A stretch of 34,238 bases of DNA from a virus, in the IMG/VR virus record IMGVR_UViG_3300030109_003742, positions 1 through 34,238 of that record, one strand, 5' to 3'. A program made the translations under genes and the position numbers. This document shows, piece after piece, positions 7,782 to 16,123 of the stretch (positions are counted from its first letter, which is position 1; every line of letters starts with the position of its first letter). The notes below the pieces were generated by a model. The model had not been told where the DNA came from and searched no databases. It worked only from the letters and a program-made list of their open reading frames with translations.

Positions 7782-9706
7782 TTTGCATTCCCCCAATTTT
7801 CTCCCACCCCAACATCAATCTTAGATGGGATTAACATTTTACTAACGCATTTTTCCATCGTTTCTTTAATTTTAGGTATGTCTTCCTTGTTAATAGAAAA
7901 ACACAATTCATCATGTACCGTCAACATTGGCGTAAAACCCTTTACATAACAGTCTAATAACGCCTTTTTAGTTTGATCCGCACTCGAAGCCTGTATTAAT
8001 CGGTTCAATGCCTTGTAAGTATTGGCTACTCGATAAAACTTAGGATTGCGGTACTCCCAATCCTTTTCCCTTTTTTCTACAGGTAACTCTAAAATAGCGT
8101 CCCACTCACGCTCTAACCTATCTACATGTAAGAACTCTGAAGATTTACTGCCGTAAACACCCTTCTCTCGCATCGGAAAACGACATTTCCTCCCCAATAA
8201 CGTCCTAACCTCCTTACGCATCTCAGCTGCTTTCGATACAGCACTTGCTACTTGTCGAATAAAAGGAACTTTTTCATCGTACTCATTACGTATTTCTTTA
8301 GTTTCTTCCATGGACAAATTACCTAATACATCTGATAACTTGCCTAAACCCATACCATACATAATTCCTAGATTAATCGTTTTAGCTACTGTTCGCTCAA
8401 CATTAGCCAAATCAGCAACCATTTGATGAAAATCAAAATCCTCTTGATGATATTGTTTGATAATTTCTTGTACCCGATAGTCCTCGCTTGTACTAGGTAA
8501 TAACCCCACATAGTGCATCAACCACCGTGGTTCTTGGGCGGAGTAATCAAAACTACCCCACAACTTACCCTCTTCAGGTAAAAACAAACCTCGAATCATT
8601 TCTTTTATCACAGGGTGGCGAGCAGGTACTTGCTGTAAATTGGGGTGACTAGAAGAAAATCGTCCTGTAACAGTCCCTCCAAGCTCAGAACGTAGCTGAT
8701 TAAACTCACAATGAATACGACCATTATGCTGATGGCTAAGAATAGTATCCACAAAAGTTGTGTTCGCTTTGTTAAATTCTCTGATTTCCAAGATTTTACC
8801 CGCAATCGGATGTTCGTGATTGCTGAGGAAATGTTTTGTAAAGCTAGGTGCATTCGATTTTTTAGTGCGTTCATAAGTTAACCCCAATGTGTCAAAAGCC
8901 TTTGCAAGGCTAGTTGCGTTCCACGGTTCAATATAAAAACCTACTTCTTTTTTTACTTCCTGTAATAACTTCTTTTCTTTACCTTCCAAAAACTTCTTAG
9001 TTTTATCCGCTTTTTCTAAATCCACTCGAATGCCTGTTTTTCGCATCTCGAATATAATAGGGACTAACGATTGTTCTAATTTTAAAATCTCTTCACAACC
9101 GTCTTCTATTAAATTTTTATAGAGCACTGACCATAAATCATATGTCAGTCTAGCGTCTGTCTCTGCATAGTTAGCTACTCTAGCAGCGGGTAGCCTCCAC
9201 ATATCCTTTTTCGCATCTACTCCATGTTGCCCCGCAGTATCTTTTAGTTCTTTATCGGCTTTTCGTTGTCCAAGGTACGTGCTCCCTAATGCGTCTAAAG
9301 AATAGCTAAAACGGTTCTCGTCTAGTAACGCAGCAGCAATCATGGTATCCATTATCGTGCCTTTGACCTCGATACCCTCTGCATGTAGCCATCCTAAATC
9401 GTATTGAGCGTTATGAAATACGATGTCCATTCCGTAGCTCAACTGGTCTTTTAGCCATTTGACCACCGTATTAGGGCTTAGATTGCCTCGGCCTTCATGT
9501 CGTATGGGGAAATACCACTGGCTATCTTTCGATGCAACAGCGATACCGATTAAGTGCCCATCGTCCCTGACCCACCCTGGCCCCTTACTTATTAGATTAG
9601 GATCTTTAGTTTCTACGTCAATCGCTAATAGTTTTTCTTTAGATAAATCAGGAAATGATTCTGGGGGAGTCCAGATATTCTCATCAAAAATAAGTTCTTC
9701 TTGCAT
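7778..9706 (-). CDS. polA: DNA polymerase I family (PolA) with 3'-5' exonuclease
   Basis: 642 residues, copying the phage genome. The proofreading domain has Exo I AIDVETK (Asp30, Glu32), Exo II HNAQYD (Asp103) and Exo III YAETD (Tyr180, Asp184). Polymerase motif A is FDYSAQE (Asp387), motif B spans RTVAKTINLGIMYG and motif C is TVHDE (Asp599, Glu600). There is no 5'-3' exonuclease domain, as usual for phage PolA. The residue matching E. coli Phe762 is Leu446, a variant linked in viral surveys to slower synthesis and often to temperate or slow replication. The gene overlaps the upstream helicase by TAATG and belongs to the - strand replication operon. The identity is firm. Confidence 0.96.
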   Translation of the reverse strand: MQEELIFDENIWTPPESFPDLSKEKLLAIDVETKDPNLISKGPGWVRDDGHLIGIAVASKDSQWYFPIRHEGRGNLSPNTVVKWLKDQLSYGMDIVFHNAQYDLGWLHAEGIEVKGTIMDTMIAAALLDENRFSYSLDALGSTYLGQRKADKELKDTAGQHGVDAKKDMWRLPAARVANYAETDARLTYDLWSVLYKNLIEDGCEEILKLEQSLVPIIFEMRKTGIRVDLEKADKTKKFLEGKEKKLLQEVKKEVGFYIEPWNATSLAKAFDTLGLTYERTKKSNAPSFTKHFLSNHEHPIAGKILEIREFNKANTTFVDTILSHQHNGRIHCEFNQLRSELGGTVTGRFSSSHPNLQQVPARHPVIKEMIRGLFLPEEGKLWGSFDYSAQEPRWLMHYVGLLPSTSEDYRVQEIIKQYHQEDFDFHQMVADLANVERTVAKTINLGIMYGMGLGKLSDVLGNLSMEETKEIRNEYDEKVPFIRQVASAVSKAAEMRKEVRTLLGRKCRFPMREKGVYGSKSSEFLHVDRLEREWDAILELPVEKREKDWEYRNPKFYRVANTYKALNRLIQASSADQTKKALLDCYVKGFTPMLTVHDELCFSINKEDIPKIKETMEKCVSKMLIPSKIDVGVGENWGNAK

Positions 9707-11235
9707 TATATTTGGTAATACCTGTTAGTTTGTGGCTCTATGAAATGTAATGTGTTTTTTGTACGAGTAACTGCAACATAATAAATACGATGTTCAGTAT
9801 CTGGATTAGAAAGATAACTTTGATAAGCTGCGGGGGATAAATCTGGTATGACAACAATGTTTTCACTCTCTCCACCTTTCATTCCGTGAATCGTGCTTAA
9901 CTTTATGCGTGGTGATTCTAAGTTTTCTCCACGTTTTAAAGCACTTAGGATATACACTTGAGTATCAGTGTCAAGTTTGTCTAATGCAAAGTTCCAATCT
10001 TTTTCTCGATCTACCATCAATCCCATCGCATCTACAGCGTCTTGGTAACTTACCTCCGTTTCACTGTCCAAAGACATCATCATTTTTGAACGTGGCCCAA
10101 ACCCCCTTTTCACGCTTACGCCACTACTCATAAAAGAATAAATATTCCGAAGTTGCTGAATCGTAATGACATTTCCTTTAATCAGCCTTTGCCAATCAGT
10201 CACAGCGTTATATGTCTTGGTCGGAATAGACATCTTTCCGTTTCGAGAGAACACAATGCCATCATCTCGCAACATATTTGCGTAACCGCTTAAAATAAAA
10301 TTGGTTCTACACATGATTGTCCATTCGCCTTCATGCAACGGGACATCCCACAGACTCTGGTGATAACGCACTAAACCATCTTCTGATTTTGGATTCCAGA
10401 CCTTTTGCTCTCGATTATAAATGCGACTAACAATACGCTGTGCCTCATGCCATGCCTGTTTTGGTAGCCTATGACTTTCTTCGAGGACTTGTTTTTCTTT
10501 TGTTGCCGTTAAAAATCGGCTAACGTCTGCGCCTTGAAACCCCATGATGGCCTGATCATCATCGCCCGTAAAATACTTAATTCTGGGCTTTCTCCTCAAC
10601 ACCTCTATCATATCCCACTGTAAAGTAGACAAGTCTTGCGCTTCATCAACAAACAACGCATCTATATCTATAGGTTCGTTACGAGCAATGAACTCCTCTA
10701 TCATGTCCGTAAAATCAACTTTATTATTTGCTTTCTTATAACTTTCATAAGCATTAATTAGGCGTATAAACTCCGCCCAATCCATTGAAAAAGATGCAAA
10801 TAACCTAAACGACTCATCTAAATCTAATCGTTTGTTCCGCCCAAGTTGATATATATTAAGATACTGATCGCCCTTCGAGATGCCTATTACATCAAAATCA
10901 GACTCTACTTCAGACATTTCCTTACCGTTAAAAGCAACCCCTGTAGCAGTGCCAACCGTCCATAAATCCTTGCCCCTGACTACATCATCTTTCTTATATT
11001 GACCAGTTTTAAACGCCATAGAATGTAACGTCTGGAAATAAGGTAATGAATCCTCCGATACAGATAAGTCACGGCACACCCTATCACGGCTCTCTTGCGC
11101 TGCTTTACGAGTAAACGATACGCAAGCAATACGCTCTGGCGATATGCCCTCTTCAATACATTGCTTAATTAAAAGAGTGTTAGTGTGAGTTTTTCCGCAT
11201 CCCGGTGGCCCTAGTATTGTTCGTTCAACTATCAA
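9706..11235 (-). CDS. UvrD/Rep-like superfamily 1 DNA helicase
   Basis: 509 residues, an ATP-driven DNA unwinding enzyme. Walker A is GPPGCGKT (residues 9-16), motif Ia includes SFTRKAAQE, motif II is DEAQD (197-201) and motif III GDDDQAI (224-230). The C-terminal half has the STIHGMKG and YVAVTRTK motifs of UvrD-type enzymes. The start is TTG, 11 bases inside the previous gene, supported by the closeness of Walker A to the N-terminus and by apparent coupling. No DnaB-like replicative helicase is seen in the window, so this enzyme or the SF2 one may unwind the fork or act in recombination. Confidence 0.92.
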   Translation of the reverse strand: MIVERTILGPPGCGKTHTNTLLIKQCIEEGISPERIACVSFTRKAAQESRDRVCRDLSVSEDSLPYFQTLHSMAFKTGQYKKDDVVRGKDLWTVGTATGVAFNGKEMSEVESDFDVIGISKGDQYLNIYQLGRNKRLDLDESFRLFASFSMDWAEFIRLINAYESYKKANNKVDFTDMIEEFIARNEPIDIDALFVDEAQDLSTLQWDMIEVLRRKPRIKYFTGDDDQAIMGFQGADVSRFLTATKEKQVLEESHRLPKQAWHEAQRIVSRIYNREQKVWNPKSEDGLVRYHQSLWDVPLHEGEWTIMCRTNFILSGYANMLRDDGIVFSRNGKMSIPTKTYNAVTDWQRLIKGNVITIQQLRNIYSFMSSGVSVKRGFGPRSKMMMSLDSETEVSYQDAVDAMGLMVDREKDWNFALDKLDTDTQVYILSALKRGENLESPRIKLSTIHGMKGGESENIVVIPDLSPAAYQSYLSNPDTEHRIYYVAVTRTKNTLHFIEPQTNRYYQI

Positions 11236-11482
11236 CCGTAGTATCCAAAAAGAAAAATCTTACGTTTTCTTCGTCCACTGTTACCGACCTAATTTTATAT
11301 TTTTGTCGATCTTCATCCATGCTTTTCCAATGCCTAAAGCTCGAATACGGGATAGATACTTTGTCTTTTGGAAATATAAAGCTGTCCCCATGCGATAAAG
11401 TATCCCAGTCATACTTTGTTCGTCCTCCCTTTTTTTTAGGGACGCTTATGTCTTTTTCTATTTTAATTTCTTGGTTAAACAT
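11225..11482 (-). CDS. Small hypothetical protein with GDSF motif
   Basis: 85 residues: an acidic start, then KKKGGRTKYDWDTLSHGDSFIFP and a strand-rich end. Small phage proteins with a GR-K-Y-W/F-D...GDSF pattern are common in replication regions and may bind nucleic acid, but I cannot name the family. It overlaps both neighbours (8 bases upstream, 11 downstream) and so belongs to the helicase-polymerase operon. Confidence 0.6.
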   Translation of the reverse strand: MFNQEIKIEKDISVPKKKGGRTKYDWDTLSHGDSFIFPKDKVSIPYSSFRHWKSMDEDRQKYKIRSVTVDEENVRFFFLDTTVDS

Positions 11483-11717
11483 TCCGCTTTTTTCTCCTTT
11501 CCTTAGCCTGTCTATTAATCTTTTCTCTTACCATCTCATTCTCTTCTTCTACACCAACCATGATAGAAGCCACTGCTTTGCGCTTAGTAACATCATCAAC
11601 ATCGTCCAATATGACAACTTGTTTTTCAGTGGGTCGCCACGTTTCCCAAAACTGTTTGACCTTATCTTTCCATTCCCACCGAACATCTTTTCCGTCTACC
11701 GTTACATAAAACTCCAT
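11475..11717 (-). CDS. Small hypothetical protein, first gene of the helicase-polA operon
   Basis: 80 residues. The N-terminus is Trp-rich (RWEWKDKVKQFWETW); the C-terminal half is a charged helix ending in NRQAKERRKKRNV. An AAGGAGATTAAC ribosome binding site and a good sigma70-like promoter lie directly upstream. Function unknown. Confidence 0.6.
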   Translation of the reverse strand: MEFYVTVDGKDVRWEWKDKVKQFWETWRPTEKQVVILDDVDDVTKRKAVASIMVGVEEENEMVREKINRQAKERRKKRNV

Positions 11718-11748
11718 GTTAATCTCCTTTGTATAGTTTGTATAGACT

Positions 11749-11777
11749 ATTATACTTCATTTATAACAAGAGTTCAA
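11749..11777 (-). promoter_or_regulatory. Sigma70-like promoter of the helicase-polA operon
   Basis: Read on the - strand, TTGAAC is followed by a 17-base spacer and a perfect TATAAT, about 30 bases before the start of the 80-residue gene. The leader after the -10 box holds repeated CTATACAAA-like units and an ATAGT/ACTAT inverted pair that could be an operator. This is a separate promoter inside the long - strand block. Confidence 0.65.
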
Positions 11778-11803
11778 ATCTTTATTAATGTTGTTTTACA
11801 TTG

Positions 11804-12346
11804 TTAGACTTCATTTCCCCAAACATCCCAACCTTCTTTTTCATGCCTTGCGAATAGTTCTATCCTTGGTAAGTCGCCAGAATGTTGCACAATGATGTCC
11901 CTGAATACTTGCGGTTTTTCGCTGTGCTTACGGCTGTTAATTTCATAGACTGCGCTACCTTCTGTCTCGATGACGTTTTTCAAATCTTTTCGCAAGCGTG
12001 GTAATTTGCCTTTTACTGCAAACAAAACGTGTTCGGTTGCTCCTCGAAAGTAATACCCCAACCCCATTTCTATATCTTTATTTGAGTATTGTTTGACCCA
12101 AGTAAGCGTCTGTTTGTATTTAAAGCCCCAAGCATCACAAACGGCATGAGCTTCTCTCACAAACGAATTGGTATACCAAAGATATAAATGACAATTATCA
12201 TCGGCTATGTCTTGCACTGAAAGTTCCGCAATGCTTTTAGCGGTCATCGAATCGTAGTGGTGATGCACTGCACCATTGCCCCAGTTTTCTTTATAGCTCC
12301 ACGGTGGATCTGCATAAATAATGTTATATTTTTTGCCCTCAATCAC
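11804..12346 (-). CDS. MT-A70 family adenine methyltransferase
   Basis: 180 residues from a GTG start with an AAAGGAGACAAAG binding site. The catalytic DPPW motif is at residues 13-16, within YADPPWSYKENWGNG. The fold continues with LYLWYTNSF, a WVKQ segment and the late HSEKPQVFRDIIVQHSGDLPRIELFAR block that is typical of MT-A70 phage and bacterial enzymes. It should transfer a methyl group from SAM to N6 of adenine. In phages such orphan methylases commonly protect DNA from host restriction. The target site cannot be read from the sequence. Confidence 0.9.
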   Translation of the reverse strand: MIEGKKYNIIYADPPWSYKENWGNGAVHHHYDSMTAKSIAELSVQDIADDNCHLYLWYTNSFVREAHAVCDAWGFKYKQTLTWVKQYSNKDIEMGLGYYFRGATEHVLFAVKGKLPRLRKDLKNVIETEGSAVYEINSRKHSEKPQVFRDIIVQHSGDLPRIELFARHEKEGWDVWGNEV

Positions 12347-12399
12347 CTTTGTCTCCTTTGGATACTTTTTACATAAAGGGTTGATTTTTAAAAAAGTGT

Positions 12400-13926
12400 C
12401 TAAAACGGGACTTCCTCATCGAATGTCACCTCAGGTAATTCAACCTCGCCCTTATGTATTTCTGGGATGCACCACACTCTTACCTTGCGCCATTTGTCTC
12501 TCGAGTCTTTAAATCGATATTCCTTATCTGCCGTTTTACCACCATTCAACTCTTTCAACCTTTCCGTTATCTGACCTCGAGTGTAAGAATTGAACCCATG
12601 ACGTTTTAAAAATTCCTGTAAAGCTGACAGTTTAAAGTAAGTAAATCCTTCATCAGTCCAAGGCTTACCTGTCTGTAACTCTTCAGGAGCAGTTGCTCGA
12701 ATACGGCTCGTACAAAAAACTTCCAGTAACTCATTAAACAATCCTTTATGAGTTAACTCCTCTGGCACTGTTATTCTTGTTGCACTGTCTAATAAATTAT
12801 CTACCAAATCACGCCAATCGTTTTCCTTCATGCGAACTGGCATACGATAAGTTTGCTCCATACATGCCCTTTGAAACTCTATTTGCATCTGTAACTGCTT
12901 AGTCGTTAGTTCGAGCCTCGCTCCATCTACGTCTACAAACCACACTGGAGGTTCCGATTCTACTACCGTAAGCCCTCCCAATATCGGAAAAGCCTGATTG
13001 CTACCTATGCCAAACTTTCGATTACGACATAACCCACGATTGCAATGGCTCGATAATGGCTCTTGCTTACACATATAGTAATAGTCTTTCTTTTCCAATC
13101 GGCCTTGCATATCCACCACATCCTTCGCAGGTAATGGTGGAGTACAGTAATTCTGGTTATGCGCCTCGAGTTTCTCCTTCCAATCCGATGGTGAACTTAA
13201 CTTATAGTAAATAGCAATGTTCATTAACGTCTGATTACGACCACCCTCTGGTATCCCAAACTCTGTTAACTTCTGTAAACAAGGTGGCCCTTGGGGTAAT
13301 AAATCATCATCATCATGCACCCTAAACTCATCAAGTTTCTGTGGGGTCATCATATGCTTATCTACTTGCTCAAAAAATTCCTCAAGCGAGTAAGCCTCCC
13401 CATCACTGCGAATTGCATAACGAGTAGGATACTTAACGTCAAAGTAAGGTAAGTTAATAAAATTCCCTACATCTCCACGCTCTACCTTCACTTCCTCTTG
13501 TTTAGGAAATATCTCACATCCACCAAAACCCAAAGCTGACGCGAACTCAGCCAGTTTGTCTCGCATCTCAGCTGCCGTTATCTTCTCAGTTACAAATAGA
13601 AAACAATGAGCACCCCCACTCTTAGAACGACAAGTCACCAAAGGTAGTTTTAACCTGTCTATCTTTTTCTTCACGGCGATTAAATCTAAGTTATAATCGT
13701 CTATGTCTAAAGCACCAAAAACACAGTGATTAGACTCGTCAATAGGAATCGAGCCTATACCTTGTTTACCATCAAAATGCTTTTGCACAAGATCCGTGGT
13801 CAACGGTTCACGAACAATAAAACTCTTGGCTTTCATCTTGCCATTTTTGGCACTATCTAAAACCTTAGTTTGCCCGTGTGCTGACTGACACCCTGAGAAA
13901 ATAGTATAAAATTTTGTTACACTCAT
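12400..13926 (-). CDS. Archaeo-eukaryotic-type primase (TOTE-like)
   Basis: 508 residues, starting at ATG 13924-13926 (MSVTKFYTIF). A nine-residue upstream extension is possible but would be coded by a hairpin. The N-terminal primase fold shows LDIDDY (about residues 73-78, metal-binding Asp) and CRSKSGGAHCFLF (about 99-111, the conserved His). A Cys cluster, C286, C295 and C300, in MCKQEPLSSHCNRGLC suggests zinc binding. The C-terminal region may bind DNA or a partner. It resembles the primase domain of TOTE systems, and primes replication for the adjacent PolA. The assignment is good; the C-terminal role is unclear. Confidence 0.8.
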   Translation of the reverse strand: MSVTKFYTIFSGCQSAHGQTKVLDSAKNGKMKAKSFIVREPLTTDLVQKHFDGKQGIGSIPIDESNHCVFGALDIDDYNLDLIAVKKKIDRLKLPLVTCRSKSGGAHCFLFVTEKITAAEMRDKLAEFASALGFGGCEIFPKQEEVKVERGDVGNFINLPYFDVKYPTRYAIRSDGEAYSLEEFFEQVDKHMMTPQKLDEFRVHDDDDLLPQGPPCLQKLTEFGIPEGGRNQTLMNIAIYYKLSSPSDWKEKLEAHNQNYCTPPLPAKDVVDMQGRLEKKDYYYMCKQEPLSSHCNRGLCRNRKFGIGSNQAFPILGGLTVVESEPPVWFVDVDGARLELTTKQLQMQIEFQRACMEQTYRMPVRMKENDWRDLVDNLLDSATRITVPEELTHKGLFNELLEVFCTSRIRATAPEELQTGKPWTDEGFTYFKLSALQEFLKRHGFNSYTRGQITERLKELNGGKTADKEYRFKDSRDKWRKVRVWCIPEIHKGEVELPEVTFDEEVPF

Positions 13927-13950
13927 AAAAAATGCCCCCCGAAGGGGGCA
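13927..13950 (-). terminator. UUCG-loop hairpin with T-run ahead of the primase gene
   Basis: On the - strand, TGCCCCC, a TTCG loop and GGGGGCA form a perfect 7-bp stem, followed by TTTTTT that runs straight into the ATG of the primase. It has the form of an intrinsic terminator or attenuator between the ssDNA-binding-like gene and the primase gene. Its G-rich arm is also the only Shine-Dalgarno-like sequence for the primase, so folding could control both transcription and translation. Confidence 0.7.
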
Positions 13951-13958
13951 CACCTCAA

Positions 13959-14738
13959 CTAGAAGGGTGAATTTTCTGGTGTTTGAGATTCAAGTAACTC
14001 TGGCTCCTGGCTGGGTATCGCCAGTTTTACTTGACCTTCAGAAATCGCACCGTGGAACTCCTTGCACTCATTAAGGAGATCAATCGATGGTATCACCTCT
14101 TCGTGTTGTGGATTAAACGTGTACCAGTTACCTTTGTCGTTACCTTCTTCGACAGTAGTCAACCTATAGATGTTTGCAAAACTAGCCATAGTATTGCCCT
14201 CTATTTTTTGCATTCCCATCAAAGAATTCCAAGTTCGAGACTTTTTCAAGCTCGTCTTTTTCATATCAACTACGGCACTCTCTAGCTCATAATTGTTTTT
14301 TTCCACTTCGTGAACAATTTTCACATAGTGTTGTGCGGTCTTAACTAACTCATTACCGCTTTTCAACAACTCCATGTTGTTTTCGTCACGAACCACTTCT
14401 TTAAGTTGCGGATCATTAGGTGGTATCTCCCCTACGAACCCACCGCCCTGACTTCTCGGTATAAACTCGAGATACTTCAACTGGTAATAAACAGGAATCA
14501 CTAATACCCCTACATCACCATTCCAATGTTTCCTAGTAACAGTATTAAAGATATCTCCCTGACTTGCGCCCTCGATATACGCACTGTCTTTTTTATTTAC
14601 CTCAGGACTCATCGCCTGAACAATCCGTAAAAAGGGCATTTGCAGATCATCTGCTGTGACCTCTTCCATTCCCATATTTGCAGTGGCCGTTAAAGCCTCC
14701 TGTAGTTTCTTTTCTGTTATGCCTTGTGCCATTTTCAA
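13959..14738 (-). CDS. Possible phage single-stranded DNA-binding protein
   Basis: 259 residues. A helical N-terminus is followed by a strand-rich middle with many aromatic residues (WNGDVGVLVIPVYYQLKYLEF; the block TSLKKSRTWNSL) that could form an OB-like fold. The C-terminus is acidic and ends PENSPF, resembling the acidic, Phe-ending tails of SSB proteins. It lies between a coiled-coil protein and the primase in the replication operon, the usual place for such a gene. The family was not recognised for certain; the assignment rests on tail, size and context. Confidence 0.5.
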   Translation of the reverse strand: MKMAQGITEKKLQEALTATANMGMEEVTADDLQMPFLRIVQAMSPEVNKKDSAYIEGASQGDIFNTVTRKHWNGDVGVLVIPVYYQLKYLEFIPRSQGGGFVGEIPPNDPQLKEVVRDENNMELLKSGNELVKTAQHYVKIVHEVEKNNYELESAVVDMKKTSLKKSRTWNSLMGMQKIEGNTMASFANIYRLTTVEEGNDKGNWYTFNPQHEEVIPSIDLLNECKEFHGAISEGQVKLAIPSQEPELLESQTPENSPF

Positions 14739-15301
14739 ACTCCTTTTATATCTACATAACTTCCAATTTGAGCGTCAAATAAATCTAATTTTATCTTTTC
14801 TTTATTCTCGACACTTTCTCTCACCACTTTTTTCAGAGTCTGTGGTTCGACCCATGTTTTAGAAACGACATCATACCCATGCCCTGATAACTCCGCCAGA
14901 AGTTTCAAAGCCCTCTCATCTTGACTCACGCCAAAACTGGCCGTGACATCGTTCTTTATGAAATCGCCCTTTCCCAAATCCCTGAGATGGTCTAACGCTT
15001 TTATTTTTAGAACAGGGTCTTTTGGCATACGAGCGGATACGTAGTTCTTTAGTTTGACCTTGCTATTTCCCGCCTGTAGTTCCGTAACCCCCATCTCTTG
15101 CATCAAATTCGGAATGCGCTCATATTTGTAAGCGTCATATTTTTTTCTCACACGCTTCACTTTTTCTTCAGCTTCTTCGAGTTCCTCTCTTAACTTTTCA
15201 GCCTCTTCTATAATCTGACTTAAATCACTTACATCTGCTGATTCTGTTTTTGCAAAATCCTTTGCATCTGCTTTTAACTCTTCAAACAATTCATCACTCA
15301 T
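14735..15301 (-). CDS. Coiled-coil protein with conserved phage domain, replication region
   Basis: 188 residues. Residues 1-25 are acidic, and about 30-58 form a strong coiled coil. A compact domain follows, with PNLMQEMGVTELQ, GKGDFIKNDVTASFGVSQDE, and PQTLKKVVRE near the end. I recall phage proteins of this plan next to recombination and ssDNA-binding genes, without known function. It overlaps the neighbouring genes by 4 bases on each side, showing tight coupling. A role in recombination or replication is inferred. Confidence 0.65.
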   Translation of the reverse strand: MSDELFEELKADAKDFAKTESADVSDLSQIIEEAEKLREELEEAEEKVKRVRKKYDAYKYERIPNLMQEMGVTELQAGNSKVKLKNYVSARMPKDPVLKIKALDHLRDLGKGDFIKNDVTASFGVSQDERALKLLAELSGHGYDVVSKTWVEPQTLKKVVRESVENKEKIKLDLFDAQIGSYVDIKGV

Positions 15302-15492
15302 AATATGCGATCCTTTACTTCTTCATAGATGCCATCAATCGTTGCTTGATAATCTTCCTTCGAGTAACCCGTAGGAATTTCTCTAGCTAATAAATGAAAC
15401 CTTGCAAGGTTACTTCTTGATGCAGCTATTCTAGTTTTCAAAGCTGCAACCTCTTCCTCTAAGTCTCTATTAGTTTTTCTTCTGATATTCAT
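15298..15492 (-). CDS. Small coiled-coil-like hypothetical protein
   Basis: 64 residues from ATG 15490-15492, which has a GAGG binding site at a good distance; a GTG four codons upstream would use up that site. Charged helical segment RDLEEEVAALKTRIAASRSN, then a short domain. It begins 16 bases after the last unit of the dual-repeat array on the same strand, so it is probably on the same transcript. Function unknown. Confidence 0.55.
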   Translation of the reverse strand: MNIRRKTNRDLEEEVAALKTRIAASRSNLARFHLLAREIPTGYSKEDYQATIDGIYEEVKDRIL

Positions 15493-15507
15493 CTTTTTCC
15501 TCACTTA

Positions 15508-16123
15508 TAACTCGCTCTGATAGTATGTTTCTATCATCGTAATTGGCTCGCTCTACATGCTTGTTTCTGTCAACCAAAGTGGCTCGCTCTTTGTCGCTGT
15601 TTCTATCATCCTACTTGGCTCGCTCTATTTAATTAGTTCTCTCTGTTGTTTTGGCTCGCTCATCAATCCTGTTTCTATCATCGTTATTGGCTCGCTCCTT
15701 ATTGATGTTTCTATCCTTCGCGTGGCTCGCTCATTTACCCTGTTTCTATCATCATTGTTGGCTCGCTCAAAATTTTTGTTTCTATCTCATCTTCTGGCTC
15801 GCTCGGTTTACTTGTTTCTATCAGGCCGTCTGGCTCGCTCTTCTTTTTTGTTTCTATCGCGACCACTGGCTCGCTCACATTTCTTGTTTCTATCAAGCGT
15901 ACTGGCTCGCTCCGCATATGTGTTTCTATCCTTCGTCCTGGCTCGCTCTTAGGCGTTGTTTCTATCAAGCTGTCTGGCTCGCTCAGCGTACCTGTTTCTA
16001 TCCTGCTTGATGGCTCGCTCATTGTAGATGTTTCTATCTAATTTAATGGCTCGCTCCTATCTCATGTTTCTATCCGATCGCATGGCTCGCTCGCGGGACT
16101 TGTTTCTATCTGTTGCGATGGCT
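15508..16123 (-). repeat. TIGR-like dual-repeat guide array, about 17 units of 36 bp
   Basis: On the - strand the array alternates GATAGAAACA and GAGCGAGCCA (10 bases each), with a variable 8-mer after each, giving a 36-bp period. There are 17 copies of each 10-mer. All 34 variable 8-mers differ from one another; one, at 15716-15722, is 7 bases. Copies are exact except at the distal end: GAGAGAACTA, GACAGAAACA and GAGCGAGTTA. Both 10-mers, including the degenerate copies, keep the pattern GAnnGAnnnA. The array starts at the stop codon of the upstream gene, where AGCCA of a partial repeat overlaps TAG. This matches TIGR arrays, whose roughly 36-nt tigRNAs carry two short spacers. The - strand orientation follows from the adjacent gene; processing is inferred. 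Confidence 0.9.

Noticed and set aside
13927-13953. Primase start at 13953
   Set aside because: The nine extra codons are the terminator-like hairpin, and no binding site precedes them.
15557-16022. Open frames through the 36-bp array on both strands with 12-residue repeats (for example LARS or SEP units)
   Set aside because: They arise because 36 is a multiple of three and the repeats lack stops. Several frames are open at once on both strands, none has a binding site, and the variable 8-mers do not conserve residues.
15508-16123. CRISPR array
   Set aside because: Repeats are 10 bases and of two alternating kinds, spacers are 8 bases, and no Cas gene is near. TIGR architecture fits much better.
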